NCBI RefSeq assembly: GCF_932526225.1
Contig: NC_064038.1
Location: 13,996,647 to 14,060,646 of the forward strand
Source: Nematostella vectensis
Taxonomy: Eukaryota > Cnidaria > Anthozoa > Actiniaria > Edwardsiidae
Reading direction: 5' to 3'
DNA: 64,000 bases
A program made the position numbers and the translations under genes. Shown piece after piece: positions 11,409 to 24,065 of this stretch; the first letter of the stretch is position 1, and every line of letters starts with the position of its first letter. The notes under the pieces were generated by a model. It worked only from the letters and a program-made list of their open reading frames with translations, ran no database searches and was not told the origin of the DNA.

Positions 11409-12782
11409 CTTTACTTGCACAAAGAAGAGAAACAAAGAGTGTTACTTAAGCATTTGTGCATATTTTCTGGAGATGGGTCGAAGTGGTTCCCAAAATCCCT
11501 TTTTATAGTCTGAGCCACATTTCTGTTGGATGCTATTTGCGTGTGCATGCTTAGAAAATATGACCAATTAAATTTCTACTTTAAGATAATTGTTTTAACA
11601 AAGCGTAATGTCCCCTCGAAGATAAACCTCCAAAGCAAGTGCGTCGATTCAGCACGAGTAAGCACGGATAGACTGTGACCTTATTGCCAAATCGATTGTG
11701 AGCCGTCTTCAAAACTTATTTGTGGAGACAACATTTTTTTTAAGCAGCAGCTGGTGAAAGTTCTTTAAGCTTGTAAAGTTGAAATTAAAAATAATGAGAT
11801 CCACAATTTCTTTGGTTGAAGTATTGTTGTCTACGGTATTGACACCGGCAACGACTCCACCGCAGTAACAAAGACTATCGTGGGGGTTACCATTTTATCA
11901 CAAGCTTCGTGTTGGTAAAAAAATCCGCATAACAGTTTTCCATTTTTAATTTTTGCTCAAGGCCACCGTGCAGAAGTTGTATCAATGGTACAAATGTTGA
12001 CACAAGCAACCTTTCTGCATGTGTAAAGTCTCCTATTCCCATGGTTTCTTACTTGTATTAGATGCTCAGCTTTCTAATCGGTACGAAAAAGAAATCAACG
12101 GGCGGGTGGAGTAATCCGGCCTTATTATGGTCAAACTTTAATTGTTCAGAATTGACTAAATCATGATATATTGTGATATACATTTAAAAGCTTATTAGAT
12201 CACAATAATAACTTTAAGATAATATCGCGGCTCTAAGCAGGGATCTACTTGGGAGATATCCCTTATTGCGATTTTTGTTGAATCCAGTTCTCATCGCGAT
12301 GACTGGCTGTATTTTGTCCTATTCTTATGCTTGGTTGTCATGCAATGTAGGTACTTCATATAAGGCTTATTGGTCGTACCCACTACTCGAAAAGCTTTGT
12401 GTATAATACACAAGCCCAAGTGGCCCATTCAGCGAGCTTGTCTCTTGGCGTAATAACATTGCTTCTTCCATTTATTCATCGCCTCAGTCCCACACGGCGC
12501 ATAACACGAGCACAACGTTTTACCTACAGTGCTATTGGACATAACATTTTAGGTGTGGCTAGTCATTGTAATGCTTTCCAGGCCTTAATAGCGTACGTTT
12601 TAAATTAGCCAATCAGAAAGCGAGAAAGTATGGCACCAATAAAAGTTACATTGAAACATGACTCGTCCCAGGCTATTCTGATTAAGATTTAAAATGGCGG
12701 ACTTTAAAGAGGGGACGCAATATGTAGACGAGGCTACTTTGGCCCCGTTACTTGATAAAAGCACCTTTCTCGCAAACTATTT
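11409..12782. other. Upstream region of the nicotinic receptor gene
   Basis: No gene recognised. It probably contains the receptor promoter, directly above the ATG at 11408. The dispersed repeat copy 2 lies at 11989-12371. A word AAAATGGCGG occurs near 12692, resembling the YY1-type ATGGCGG motif of animal promoters, but no transcript start can be assigned. Confidence 0.4.
11989..12371. mobile_element. Dispersed repeat, copy 2
   Basis: Nearly identical to 4149-4529 and in the same orientation, 7.8 kb away. Flanking sequence differs completely on both sides, so this is an inserted or transposed copy and not part of a large local duplication. Confidence 0.75.
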
Positions 12783-13535
12783 GGCAAAGGTAGCACGAGT
12801 TTTTCGCAGCCTGTTTGGCTAAGGTAGCGCGCGTTCTCGCAGCCTGTTTGGCTAAGGTAGCGTGCGTTCTCGCAACCTGTTTTGCCTAAGGTAGCGCGAG
12901 TTCTTGAAACCTGTTTGGCTAAGGCAGCGCGCATTCTCGCAACCTGTTTGCCTAAAGGTTGGTTCTCACTAGGACGCAAGCGCAAGCGAAAGCGCAAACG
13001 GAAGCGCAACACAAGTGAGAATCGGTCAAACACAAGCGTAAGCGCAAGAAAATCAAGCAGTTGCGTTCTCTTGCGCTTATGTTCTAGTGAGAATCGTAAA
13101 ACTACGTGCTTTTCCCTTGCGCTTACGTCCAAGTGAGAACCAACCTTAATTAAGGTAGCGTGCGTTCTCGCAACCTGTTTGCCTAAGGTAGCGCGCGTTC
13201 TCGCAACCTGTTTGCCTAAGGAAGCGCGCGCTCTCGCAACCTGTTTGCCTAAGGTAGCGCGCGTTCTCGCAACATGTTTGCCTAAGGTAGCGCGCGTTCT
13301 CGCAACCTGTTTGCCTAAGGTAGCGCGCGTTCTCGCAACCTGTTTGCCTAAGGTAGCGCGCGTTCTCGCAACATGTTTGCCTAAGGTAGCGCGCGTTCTC
13401 GCAACCTGTTTGGCTAAGGTAGCGCGCGTTCTCGCAACATGTTTGCCTAAGGTAGCGCGCGTTCTCGCAACATGTTTGCCTAAGGTAGCGCGCGTTCTCG
13501 CAACCTGTTTGCCTAAGGTAGCGCGCGGAGCTTTG
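12783..13535. repeat. 33-bp minisatellite interrupted by an insertion
   Basis: About 17 copies of a 33-bp unit containing GCGCGCGTTCTCGCAACCTG, five before and twelve after an insertion at 12955-13147. Because 33 is divisible by three, long frames are open on both strands (281 codons on minus, 149 on plus), giving 11-residue peptide repeats. Neither frame has gene-like surroundings, so the array is treated as non-coding. Confidence 0.9.
12955..13147. mobile_element. Foldback element inside the 33-bp array
   Basis: Ends AAGGTTGGTTCTCACT and its exact complement AGTGAGAACCAACCTT enclose about 190 bp of GCAAGCGCAAGCG-type sequence. The element splits the minisatellite, whose units resume on the far side, so it inserted after the array had formed. 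The target duplication is unclear, perhaps TAA. Confidence 0.7.
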
Positions 13536-16500
13536 CTACATCTGGCAAAAAAATTTTCTTCTAATTGGGAATCAGTCATTTTTTTTACTCATTTTGTCGT
13601 TTTATTAGACATTTTAGTTATTTCATAAAATCAGCATAGTAAAGCTTGTCTTTGGAAGGTGTTGACGACCTGCTTAGAGCTTGGTGGAAATAAACTAGCC
13701 CCTCCCCCTTTAGATGTGTGCTCGATGACTGAAATATATGGCTATTAACCTGATCGCATGGATCGTACTGGAAGTTATGTATGCCATAAATTTTCTATTG
13801 TTTAATGGCCAAAAGCAAAGCTTTGAGGGTCCTACAAGTTCCTCTACGACCCAAGCAAACAAGGACAATGATATTTTTACCATACAAAAAAAATCATCTC
13901 AAAATTTGGCGTTGTTTCTGAGCGGGCCGTAAAGGGATGAACGCGTAGTGTTCTCACGAATCAGTCCAATAATTAATTACATCCTTCATTCGCAGTGTAA
14001 ATGACCTGCTAATATTTGGACTATGCATGACTGGATTACTAGTCATTAAATCATCAAACTCAAAGAATATTTCTTCTATAAAGACAAATATTGCGATGTT
14101 CTCACAGCTGGATGCTCAGATTTTTACCTTTTCTTGATATCTATATAATCGTCAGCGGTGCATTTGCCAGAAAAAAAAGTTCATTAAATTACTTGAAGCA
14201 GCCGCCGCCATCTCTGAGTGTATCACCAGTGAGTCGGACAAAAGGAGGCATTTATAATGATTTCGTATAATGAATTTTGAGCATTCTACAAAATGGGGAC
14301 CATAGCAAAGGATCCCGAGTTGAGCCATTACAGATGAATAAAAATATAATTTTGCATTAATGCATCATCAAGAATGAGTGCGGGCAGAATAAAAACTGGG
14401 TTTAACTCTAGTCTGAAATGATAAGCTTATATGAAGGCAAGAAATTTGAAGCAAAACCAACATACTGTTTTCTCTTACTGTTGACCCGGCAGATTCAACT
14501 CTGCTAACATTTTCTAAAAAGTTATAACATTAAGACATCTTTTTTCTTTACCTAGAAAAAAAACATACTTGAAATTTTGTCAAAAAACTCTTTTGACGGC
14601 GACCGCAGTCGAAAATCAATTTTATCTTATGTCTCATGAATCTTTATCTCATATCGCTTTTGAGCCCACATGTGAGAAAGTCAACCTGGAGATTCCATAA
14701 TTGATGTGTTTTTTTCAAATAGGTTCATTCCCTAGCTTCACATTTTAACAAGGACATTTCTTCGGCGCCAGGCAAAACCCAAAGAAAAAAATGGAGCAAA
14801 GACAGAACGAAAGTGCTTCATCAGAGTGAATTCTCGTGAATATGTAATGACGTTACAAAGTCAGTTGCTAATTGACTAACATAAAAACAGTAATATTTAA
14901 ACAAACTGTTATATTTGTTAACAATTTTATGAGACAACGTCAATTTCAGTAGTCAAAAGATATATTTCAGGATGGTAGTTCCTTGCACTACAATTATGAT
15001 GAATGGAGACTTTTATCTGTTTGCGATTTTTCAAAGAGCAAGAGATTTCAATCTCCAACTTATTGCTAAGTTAGCTTAGCTGTTTATGAGTCTACCATTC
15101 TCATTTTCTAAAGGAATCCATACCTTTTTCGCAGGCAGTAGAGACTGGCTTCCACAATGTTATATCCGTAGCGAATGTGAATTGTCATTCAAACGTCATT
15201 CAAATTGTCATATCATCACATCAAAACAAAAGTACTTCCAATAAATTCTGGTCTGCCTTGATTGAAGAACATTAAAAGCTCATTCACGTAATTAAATTGA
15301 ACCTTAAATAACTGGACTTGCGAGATAAAAAAAAAAAAATAGCGGGCCGATTTTGAGGTTATATTCCAGCCGTGCTATTTGTGTGTGCGCTGTTTTCCAT
15401 AAGCGTCTTTTTCAAGTCCCCAGGGAGCTCGCCTTTTCCAAAGCACTTGCCCTCTCGATGGTAAGATAAAAGCTTTAGAATCTACAGGTAATTATCAAGT
15501 CATTGTAGCCATGGCTACAAGTCATAAATGCATCTCTTAATGAACTTTTAATTGCGGCTCTTTTCCAGCTCTTAATTCAAAATTCTTACCCCAAGAGCAA
15601 GCCCTGCTAAGGAGAAATAAAGATATTATGAAACATTTAAATGTTCTCACAAGATAATATCGTCCCTTGCTTTAATATCGACTCAAAAATATTTCGATGA
15701 AAAAGGGCTGTGAAGTATAGGCAAATCTTTTGGAATATTCTAAACACAAGTTGAGTTTCTAAGGTCTACGGAAGCTCATAACCGGCGCTGGGTACAACGG
15801 CATCTTCTTACTTCAATTTCCCATCAGCTGGTAGCCCTTCTCAATAACGGAAAGAAGTCATCTGAATAACTAAATCGACAAAAGGAAGGCTTCCGACGAA
15901 GGTCTGATGGCTAAAATCACTTTTTCGAAAAGATGGATTATGAAATAAAACAATTAGGAAATTTCCTTTGAACTCTTCTTACAAAAATACAATATTTTTT
16001 TTCACCTAGATCAGTGTCAAATTCTACAGTTTGTATTATCTTTATGTTTGCAGTCAAACCCTGAGCCTATATATTATAATAAACGGTGGTGCATAAGGCG
16101 TATTTGTTATTAGAAAAGGGCAAAGAGTATGTAAAAGATCAACCCAATATTGCGAATGCCGTAGAATTTTTTTCGCGAAAAGGCGATCATGGCCGATGAG
16201 AACTATTTTAGAGAAAATGATTGCTTTTGACGGAAAAAATAAATGTACACCTAAAATCCATTTTACACACAATAATCATTATTAAGCGTTAGAAGTGAAA
16301 ACCTGTTTATTTAAGCGCGCGCTTTGACAGACAAACGCAGAATGGAATAGGAAAACCTGTCGCTCTCCTCGAGCTCATGTAGAAACACCAACAAAATGGT
16401 TTCAAACTCTTAGTAGACCTTAGAATACGAACGAAGAAAATATGGAAATATAAAACATGTCACTGCGCAATTACTATCCGTTCCTTCTTTATATGAAGAA

Positions 16501-19421
16501 TGAGGTCAAATAAGCTTAGCTCTTTCAAAAACTATTCTTCTTTTACCATGTTAGAAATGTTGAAAGTCTTGCTCCAAACAAATAACCTCCACAACACGAG
16601 TATTTCTGTTTTTTTTTTAAGTTACTCACCTTTTAACTCACATATGTCATCTTCTGCGGCTTTTGCTTAATGGGCGAAGAAGACATAGGACAGTGTAATT
16701 TATCTTTATTTGATTTCATAGTGAGTTTCTCATTGACTTTCTCTCAGCGGGAACTCCGCGGCAAAGGAAGGTACTATAAATAGAAATACATGCTTTGGGA
16801 AAAATGTATAATGGTAAATGTTATATGTAAAATTTACAAGATATCAGGCAAAATAAAGCCATGTGAATATCTTTTATGCAGTAGTGTAAATATTTAAGAA
16901 ATCTCAATTGGAACACTCCTAGAAGGTTCGGATAAAAAAAAAGCAACTGCGCGGATCCCTATTTAAAAAATCTTGAAAATGAAAACGAGAGCTTTTTTCG
17001 TTAGTGTTTCGAACGCCAAAAAATTTACTGTGATCTTTGTGATAAAGATGAGGTGTAAATTAAGTCTTATCTAAAACTAATTTGTGACTTTGTTTTTGAC
17101 ATTATTGTGAAATTGAATAAAAACAAAATGTTGGGAACTCTTAATTTGCATCGTAGGGGAGCTACTCTTACAAAATACACAAATATTCATGATAGACTTA
17201 ACTACTTCTTTCTACTAAAAAAAGTTTCTCATCTGAGCTGATATTTAGGCGAAAGGCCCAAAAGGCCACTTCATTCAAATACTTGATTGCTGGATAAATT
17301 AATTCTATGAAGCGTAAAATGCAACATTTATGTCTTTTTAACAACATTTATGTCCTTAAGAACAAAATATGTTTGCTTAATGTATGTCACTGAAAAACAA
17401 ATTATACTCAATCAAAACTATCCTGGAATAGCTATTAAATATTGAGAGGCACGCTTTGAGAAACATGAGATTCTAAACATGCTGCCCGTTGTGCGACAAT
17501 GTATTGGATCGATTGTCTTCCCTAATAACTTTTAATGGCTTTTGTATATTATTGAAAACAATCAGTGCTAAAAGTGAACTTTCATCAGGGGGCTTTGTAC
17601 TGCCATCACGAAAAAACTGCATAATAAAGAAAAAATAAAGTTCAAGAAAATCCAGACGCTCTCGATTTGGGTATCATAAAATGCAATTGTCCTTGATTGT
17701 TTATTATTAACATCAAAAGTTCGTGAAAGCCACCGGTAGAACAAAAGGATGCCATAACAAAAAAGATGCCATTACTTGAGCTGAGGCGGGTTCTCGATTT
17801 CTGAATTACTCAAAACTTTTTAGACAAAACTAACCCCCTTTTAAAATATAAAAAAAAATTAGAATTGATGGCTGGATCATGCTCTGCCCTTTTCTGGTGC
17901 AGTTCTATAACATTCGTTATTTTTAGATTCGACTACGCTTGCCCCCTCATATCCCTGGGCGGGCCATAAAGCTGTTCACAAAAATGTTTGAAGTAGTGAC
18001 GTGTGTATTGGCGTATAGGAAACTACAACCCTGGAGTTCGGGTGCGAGAATAGGCTCTGGAAAGCGGTAATCAAATCCAGTTTTCTACAGCTTTGTTTGT
18101 AGTCTTTCTAGTTATACCAACCCAACCCAACAGACTGGTAGATCTTGGTCGTCTAAGAGTGGCCATCCGGATTTGTTATGAAGTATATAGTATTGTGGGT
18201 GATATTTACTTGAAGTAATGGGTGTCATACCCCAAAAAACTGACCCTGATTTGTCAATAAAAAATATAGAGCTGCCCAGAAGAGTGAAATATGAAATAGT
18301 AAAATTTGAAGATAGCTATGACAAAGCTATCGTTGATATCACCATAAAACTGATATGTGAAATAAAATAAAACTGATATGTGAAACGTAAAAACGAAAAT
18401 TTCACGCGACATGTCAAAACGCATATATTGAAAGAGTATAGCCGGTTATTTGTTAGCATATAATATCAACTTCGGCTCAAAACGTATACTCCTGCTTTTT
18501 GAAATAGCTCCTTTTTTTGCCTGGAGAAAAATGACTTTGTTTCGTGTTCTGCTTCGAAGACCGTGGTACTCGTGGACGTACTCAGGTACTCGGTGAGATT
18601 TCAACATGGACCCCGTAATCAATGATTCAGCGTTTTTGGCCCCCCAAAACACTGGGTCTCCGAGTATACAAGGGTCCTTCACATTCCACCGTAGGCTCCC
18701 TCTCCAATGAGTGCCTAATGGCCCCATTTCGTGATCGAATCCACAATTGTCGCCTCCCAAAAGTCGCTGTTATATTATACTTGAATTAATTTGATATAAA
18801 ATGACAAGAAGAGACAAAAGACAGGTCACACATGACCCCGGGTACCTGCTTAAATCTCCGAGCACCCACGGTGCGTCCATAACGAGAAATAGTTCCTCTG
18901 CGACGGAAATATGGTATAAGGTGGCTTAATTAGATATCAGCGAGGATACTGCATAAATCATAAAAGGCCGAAAGGACTGACTACCGTTGCATAAAATTTG
19001 AGGACTGTCGCACTTGAGGGAAAGAAGTTAATTCAGGCGAGATGTGGGTTTTCTAGCTTTATTCTTTGGTATAAATTTTTTATTGTGATATCATTTATAG
19101 CTCAATTCTCAACGACGAGATCGTGGAATTTATGTTCACTATTGATCCAGGCTATCAAGTGTTTACTAGCGCGAAGGTTTTGATTGGCATCATCCACTAG
19201 CAGACGTCTGCAGCAGGTTGTTTGGCTTAAATCTCAGGCTTCATTGACCTTTGGAAGCAAAGCAAAGGAATTAGAAATACATGGGATATATGAACAATTC
19301 CGCGCTGTCATGAGAACAAGCTGACGCAAGTATCCGACACCAACAAGCAGATTTCTAGGAAAAGGCCTAGGAAAAGCATTTATTATAGTACCATATTTGC
19401 GGGGTGTATTTAAAATTGGTT
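13536..19421. other. Gene-poor AT-rich region
   Basis: Nearly 6 kb without an open frame or repeat that I can support. A 104-codon frame on minus at 18446-18760 is the longest single candidate, but it matches no family I know and no splice partners were found. The sequence is AT-rich with many homopolymer runs. It may hold distal regulatory DNA of the flanking genes. Confidence 0.4.
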
Positions 19422-20051
19422 ATGAATTCCGAGTACGACTATCTATTCAAACTGCTTCTTATTGGTGATTCTGGGGTAGGAAAATCAAGTCTTCTTCTTC
19501 GTTTCGCGGATGACACATTCAGCAACACATACATCAGTACAATTGGCGTCGACTTCAAAATACGAACCCTCACCGTCGATGGCAAGACAATCAAGCTACA
19601 GATCTGGGACACGGCGGGCCAGGAGAGATTCAGGACTCTGACAACCGCTTATTATAGAAGCGCTCACGGTATTGTACTCATATATGATGTGAATGAAAGC
19701 GAGACGTTCCTTCACTTAAGCCAGTGGCTGGAGGAAGTCTCCGAGTACGCTTGCGAAGGTGTTAACACTATTCTAGTCGGTAATAAATGTGACCTTATAG
19801 ATTGCCGACAGGTAGGGTACAATACTGCCAAAGAATTTGCTGAAAAGTTGGATATTTCGTTTATTGAGACTAGCGCCAAGGATTCTACGAATGTTGAGAG
19901 CGTGTTTCGCACAATGGCTGCCGAACTGAAGGCTAAGCTTGGATCACCGCTGACATCACCTACTGCGGGCAACTCAACTGACGCATGCCCTTTGAAACTT
20001 TCAGACGGAGTCTCTGTTGAACAAAGTCACAAATGCTGCGGGTTTGGATAG
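19422..20051 (+). CDS. Rab1-like small GTPase, intronless
   Basis: Single-exon 209-residue Rab. The ATG at 19422 was chosen because it gives the Rab1-type start [20 protein letters not shown]. The P-loop GDSGVGKS is at residues 15-22, switch I with the Rab1-like STIGVDFK near 39-46, WDTAGQE at 62-68, NKCD at 121-124 and ETSAK near 150. The C-terminus ends CCGFG, a CCXXX-type geranylgeranylation site. Rab1 proteins regulate ER-to-Golgi transport; this one is expected on early secretory membranes. It diverges from typical Rab1 after switch II (YDVNESETF in place of YDVTD.ESF) and in the tail. Lack of introns, in a region whose other genes have many, suggests a retrogene that has stayed intact. 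A Rab1-versus-Rab8/35 assignment needs a phylogeny. Confidence 0.93.
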   Translation: MNSEYDYLFKLLLIGDSGVGKSSLLLRFADDTFSNTYISTIGVDFKIRTLTVDGKTIKLQIWDTAGQERFRTLTTAYYRSAHGIVLIYDVNESETFLHLSQWLEEVSEYACEGVNTILVGNKCDLIDCRQVGYNTAKEFAEKLDISFIETSAKDSTNVESVFRTMAAELKAKLGSPLTSPTAGNSTDACPLKLSDGVSVEQSHKCCGFG

Positions 20052-20140
20052 ATAACAGTAGAGTTTTTGTAGCACATAAGTACTACATTAACAAGATCGA
20101 TGAAAGGTTGTATAGCGTTACCTCTAGTTTTCTATAATAC

Positions 20141-20146
20141 AATAAA
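20141..20146 (+). terminator. Rab gene poly(A) signal
   Basis: AATAAA lies 90 bases after the Rab stop codon. It could have been carried with the retrocopied mRNA or lie in the target DNA. Confidence 0.5.
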
Positions 20147-20519
20147 AGAGACTCAAGCGGAAACTAAAATGTTTGTACTCATGTTGAAACAAAACAAAGC
20201 CATGGACCGGAAAGGTTCTAGAGTAATCTTTTTACGCAATGCATAGCGACAGATCAATCAATACCGTGTGTCACGGTACGAGATCCTCGAACCTCTTTTA
20301 TTATTTTGGGATCATTTAAAGGAGTGATTAGTGTGTGTGTGTTTTTTTTTTGGGGGGGGAGGGTCCATAATGATAAAAAGCTCTGTAGAGAAAGAGCACG
20401 CTGCCAAAACCAGAGAGAATCAAACAACGATTCCACCAAAAAGTTGCAAAAGAAAAAATAACAATAATGGTGAGGCTGATGGTGATGATGATGATAATGA
20501 TGATGATGACTATGCTAAT

Positions 20520-20712
20520 GTTGATATATATATCGACTTGCTATTGTTGATAATTCGACCTCGATGTTGATAATTAGACTTTGATGTTGATAATTCGACT
20601 TGTTGATAATTCGACTTAACTGTTGATAATTTGACTTCGACAGTTGATAATTCGACTTCGACTGTTGATAATCCGACTTCGACTGTCGATAACTGAATTG
20701 TTAATAATTCGA
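20520..20712. repeat. Tandem repeat of about 20 bp, TGTTGATAATTCGACTT
   Basis: About nine imperfect copies of TGTTGATAATTCGACTTCGA, 0.5 kb after the Rab gene. A lone copy of GTTGATAATTCGACTTG occurs near 22639 and a fragment ATTCGACTTCGATA near 20996, so the word is dispersed locally as well as in tandem. Confidence 0.75.
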
Positions 20713-22675
20713 CCTAATTGTTAGAGAAGAAAAGTAGAAAAACCTTCATGTGGTAACGATAATAAATATTCCTGAAATAAGAAACTGATACAATAAGCAT
20801 TTATATGCTGACCACAAGACTTAAGACCAAGGCTAAACATTCGATTAACAATTTTTGGTTACACAAAGCATACAAACCAATAAAACTCGCAAAAAAAAAA
20901 CCCAGACTGTTTATTTGAAGCATTCATGATCACTACAAGCTGCTTGTTTGTATAAATTATAATTAAACTACTCTGTCATTAAAAGCACTATCAAAATTCG
21001 ACTTCGATAGCTAACTTTATATATAGTATTTAAGTTTAAAAATCCCATATCTAGCTGTGTAGACAACAACTTACTCTATTGTCACGAGTCAAAGGTTTTG
21101 TTGTCTTCGTGAGAAGGTAGTATTTTGATTTTAAAGAAACCCTGGTTCCAGAGGCTAGTCAGTAACTATAAAGATATACCGGGAAAATGTAAAGAGGGCT
21201 AGAAAGGTAGATATGACAGATACGTTTGGCACTAGACAACGATGAAGAGGAAAGAGCCTCGAAACGCGTCTCACGTCTATTACCCAGCGCTACACCAGTC
21301 AACGTCAACACTTTGAAACATTTTGAAAAGCAGGGAAGGTCGATTGTGTCATAGGTTGTAGCAGGGTACTAAAAATTTAAATAAAGATCTTCCAGCAATT
21401 CGTTGGCGATAAAAATTATCCGTGACTGTTATCGCGGGCACATCAGGCACATAAAGAGCTGCAATGTTCGTCAAAACATTATTCTCAGACTACACACCCA
21501 AATACATAGAAGGCCCAATAAATCCAACTCCTCAGTATACAATAATGACATTTATCTGAAAGTGAAAGAAGGATCTTTCCCGATATTTTTTCTACGATTA
21601 TTTGGTACATTCTAAAAGCCACAACAAAACTCTGTTTAAGCCACACTCGGGACAAATATAGATTGATTAATCAGGCGCGTATACAGGGGTTGTGCGTCAA
21701 GTCCGCTAGTTCCCCAATGACACCTATGTCCATTCGAGTTGAAGTGTACTGTACACCAGGTCATTGGCCTCGGCCACTGATCTTTTCTTGTCTCTTTTTC
21801 TTCTACTATTTTGGTTATCAAAGCGTATTTTGAAACTTAGTTGTAGTAGAGCCTACATTTTGAAATTACACGCCTCACTCGAGAGCAGATTAATCACTGT
21901 TAGAGTGCAGGTAATGGTTGGTAACGAATAACTTTCCCGTATTATGACTAGTAAAGGTGTTCCCAGGTTTTTAGAAACTTATTATCCTTACAGATTATGT
22001 ATCTAGATGCTGAATTATTGTTTAACATTCAAGCGAATGAATTGTAAAAAAGTGTGTAGCGCGGGACAAATACCTCCGGCCTCGCCCGTGGTTACAAGAT
22101 AGTGTTAATTTTAAAATCACCAGATAAGAGTACTAAGGCACTTTTAATGACACGATTCTATGAATGTATGCATGTATGGATGTGTTATGTACCGTCCTGT
22201 CCCAAGACCTTCAGGCTCTTTACAGGCCGTCCCTAGTCACATATCTTTTTACTGCACAGTTATAGTGTTGTCAAAGAATTCGGTCACGTAATGATGGTGT
22301 TGTAAAACGGATATTTAATAGTTACAAAGTCACAATTTCCTACTAATAATGTTTTAGTTGTTGAAACCCCAAAATGTTTTAAATTGAGGTTAGGTGTCAG
22401 GTCGGGGAATTACCTTTAAAGACCTAGCACTGATACACACCTTGTAACTTAACTAAGTTTATTGGTTAAAGCGTCAGTCGATTTATCAACATTAGCAAGT
22501 GATCCACGAAAATCATCTGAAAAACTAGAGACGATACTGATCTAATTTGAACGGTATCTGTGGTTCATTCGTAATTCTTAAGGATAAAATCGTCCATAAA
22601 GAACAAGTTTTTATTGTAAAAAATAACATTTTTTGTGTGTTGATAATTCGACTTGAATAGCAAAATGCTATCTAC

Positions 22676-22687
22676 TGCGCATGCGCA
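22676..22687. promoter_or_regulatory. NRF1-type palindrome
   Basis: TGCGCATGCGCA matches the palindromic consensus bound by NRF1-class factors in animal housekeeping promoters. It lies 1.4 kb upstream of the ATG at 24066. Function is inferred from the motif only. Confidence 0.35.
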
Positions 22688-22931
22688 CCGCAACAATTGT
22701 GCTTCACAGCACACAGAGATATTTGCAAGTTATAACCACCCTCCAAACTTGGTTGCTATAGCTTTACATCTTCAACCATAAATCAAGGGTTCTTTTTCCG
22801 AAAATTTGCTTTTTTACAAAAAAGTCAAGTCTAATTGAGGTGTACACTTCCCATAGGCGTTCTTTTCCCCCTCTCCCCCTCCCCCTACGCCGCGCATTTT
22901 TCTCCCCCTCCCCCTGCGGATCGCGTTATCC

Positions 22932-22942
22932 AAGATGGCGGC
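22932..22942 (+). promoter_or_regulatory. YY1-type AAGATGGCGGC motif
   Basis: AAGATGGCGGC is a classic motif found at or just after transcription starts in animals. It is followed by CATGG. It may mark the start of transcription toward the gene beginning at 24066. Confidence 0.4.
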
Positions 22943-23337
22943 CATGGTATGCAAACATCGTGTTTTCGGGGTTTTCGTGCCGGAAAAAACTATCAAAGCC
23001 TACAAGTAGGCTAGCACACAGGCTCAGTTTGTTCTTTGAAAATTGGGATTTCGGTATTCCTGTTGCGCGCAGGGAGGTTGGATCGGGCGCTCGGCTCGAA
23101 TTACAGAAATACGTTTGATGTGTGATAAATATAACCTACTCCACAGCTGTCCTCAGTGTTTCGGACCTTTTATTGGGAAAAGGGCTTTTAACAATTTCGG
23201 GCTTCCTGTGCCCCTCTCCACTTTTTATGCATCCGGGTCCGGTTCAACTCTCCACAGGAAGCCCTACTCATAAAAAATACTGTACAAAAAAACATTGGAG
23301 ATGTTTGCAGAGGAGGCTATGACAAATAGCCAAAAAG

Positions 23338-23440
23338 ATTCATAGGAGAAGGCATATGAAAAACAATTCATTATAGTACCAGATTTACCCGGTGTATTTA
23401 AAATTGGTCCGAGTAAGAATATCTCTTCCAATTTCACTTC
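23338..23440 (+). pseudogene. Partial copy of the Rab gene 5' region
   Basis: This segment resembles 19350-19455, the promoter-proximal region and first codons of the Rab gene. Shared words include AGGAGAAGGC or AGGAAAAGGC, ATTATAGTACCA.ATTT and GGTGTATTTAAAATTGGT. CCGAGTA.GA.TATCT then follows, which in the Rab gene encodes the first residues. The start codon is missing here and similarity ends within about 35 bases of coding sequence. It looks like a truncated duplicate. Confidence 0.5.
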
Positions 23441-24065
23441 CAGCAACAAAAATGGAAGGGGAGGGTTTCACTTTCTGGTCCGCAGACTGAAGGGTACTCT
23501 TGCGTATCCTAGAGTATCTTCCTCTGAGCACCTTTGTGTGCGCTAGGAAAAACAAGCCAGCAGGCTGAACCTGTTTCAAGGTATCCGAAAGCCGTATTGT
23601 CACCAGTTTACTTCCGGGGTACGAAGATAGAATCTATTAGAAATCTGCGCTATTTAACAGGCCATCCGCTCTAAATTATCAATCACATCCTCAAAGAAAC
23701 TTTCCATAGACACACTGCTTTAACAAATTTAAAATATTTCTCGCCTTTACCGTTTGAAATCATCGGAGATTGTTACGTGATCTACCGGAAGTAAACTGGT
23801 TTACCTACCCCTCCCCCATGAAGTTTATTGACCCCTATGTATTATTTGCATGCCACAAAAAATCGAGTGTCCCAAGTGCGTCAGATAATTTTTGGTTTGC
23901 TTTAAGCAAGGGGATCCCCCCGTCTGTTATTACGTTACTCGATAAAAACATCAAATATCACCATAACAAAGCCTTCAGCACCAGTTATACAGAGAAAGGC
24001 ATTTTCTTCCGCTTGGAAGAGACAGAAATATTTGTTAAATGAGACAGAGAAATATTTGTTAAATA

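Larger units (their letters stand above)
20052..24065. other. Region between the Rab gene and the twelve-exon gene
   Basis: No gene recognised. It holds the Rab poly(A) signal, a GTTGATAATTCGACTT array, a TGCGCATGCGCA site at 22676, an AAGATGGCGGC site at 22932 and a partial copy of the Rab 5' region at 23338-23440. The two motifs typical of animal promoters suggest that transcription toward the gene starting at 24066 begins near 22.9 kb. That would require an untranslated first exon or a long 5' UTR. Confidence 0.4.

Noticed and set aside
12734-13579. 281-codon minus-strand frame with 11-residue repeats
   Set aside because: Produced by a 33-bp repeat whose length is divisible by three. The opposite strand is open as well, and no promoter, splice or family evidence exists.
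18446-18760. 104-codon minus-strand frame
   Set aside because: No family match, no splice partners and no neighbouring gene to belong to. A frame of this length can arise by chance in 64 kb.
23770-24042. 90-codon frame just upstream of the twelve-exon gene
   Set aside because: It stops before the ATG at 24066, has no family similarity and is more likely 5' leader or intergenic sequence.
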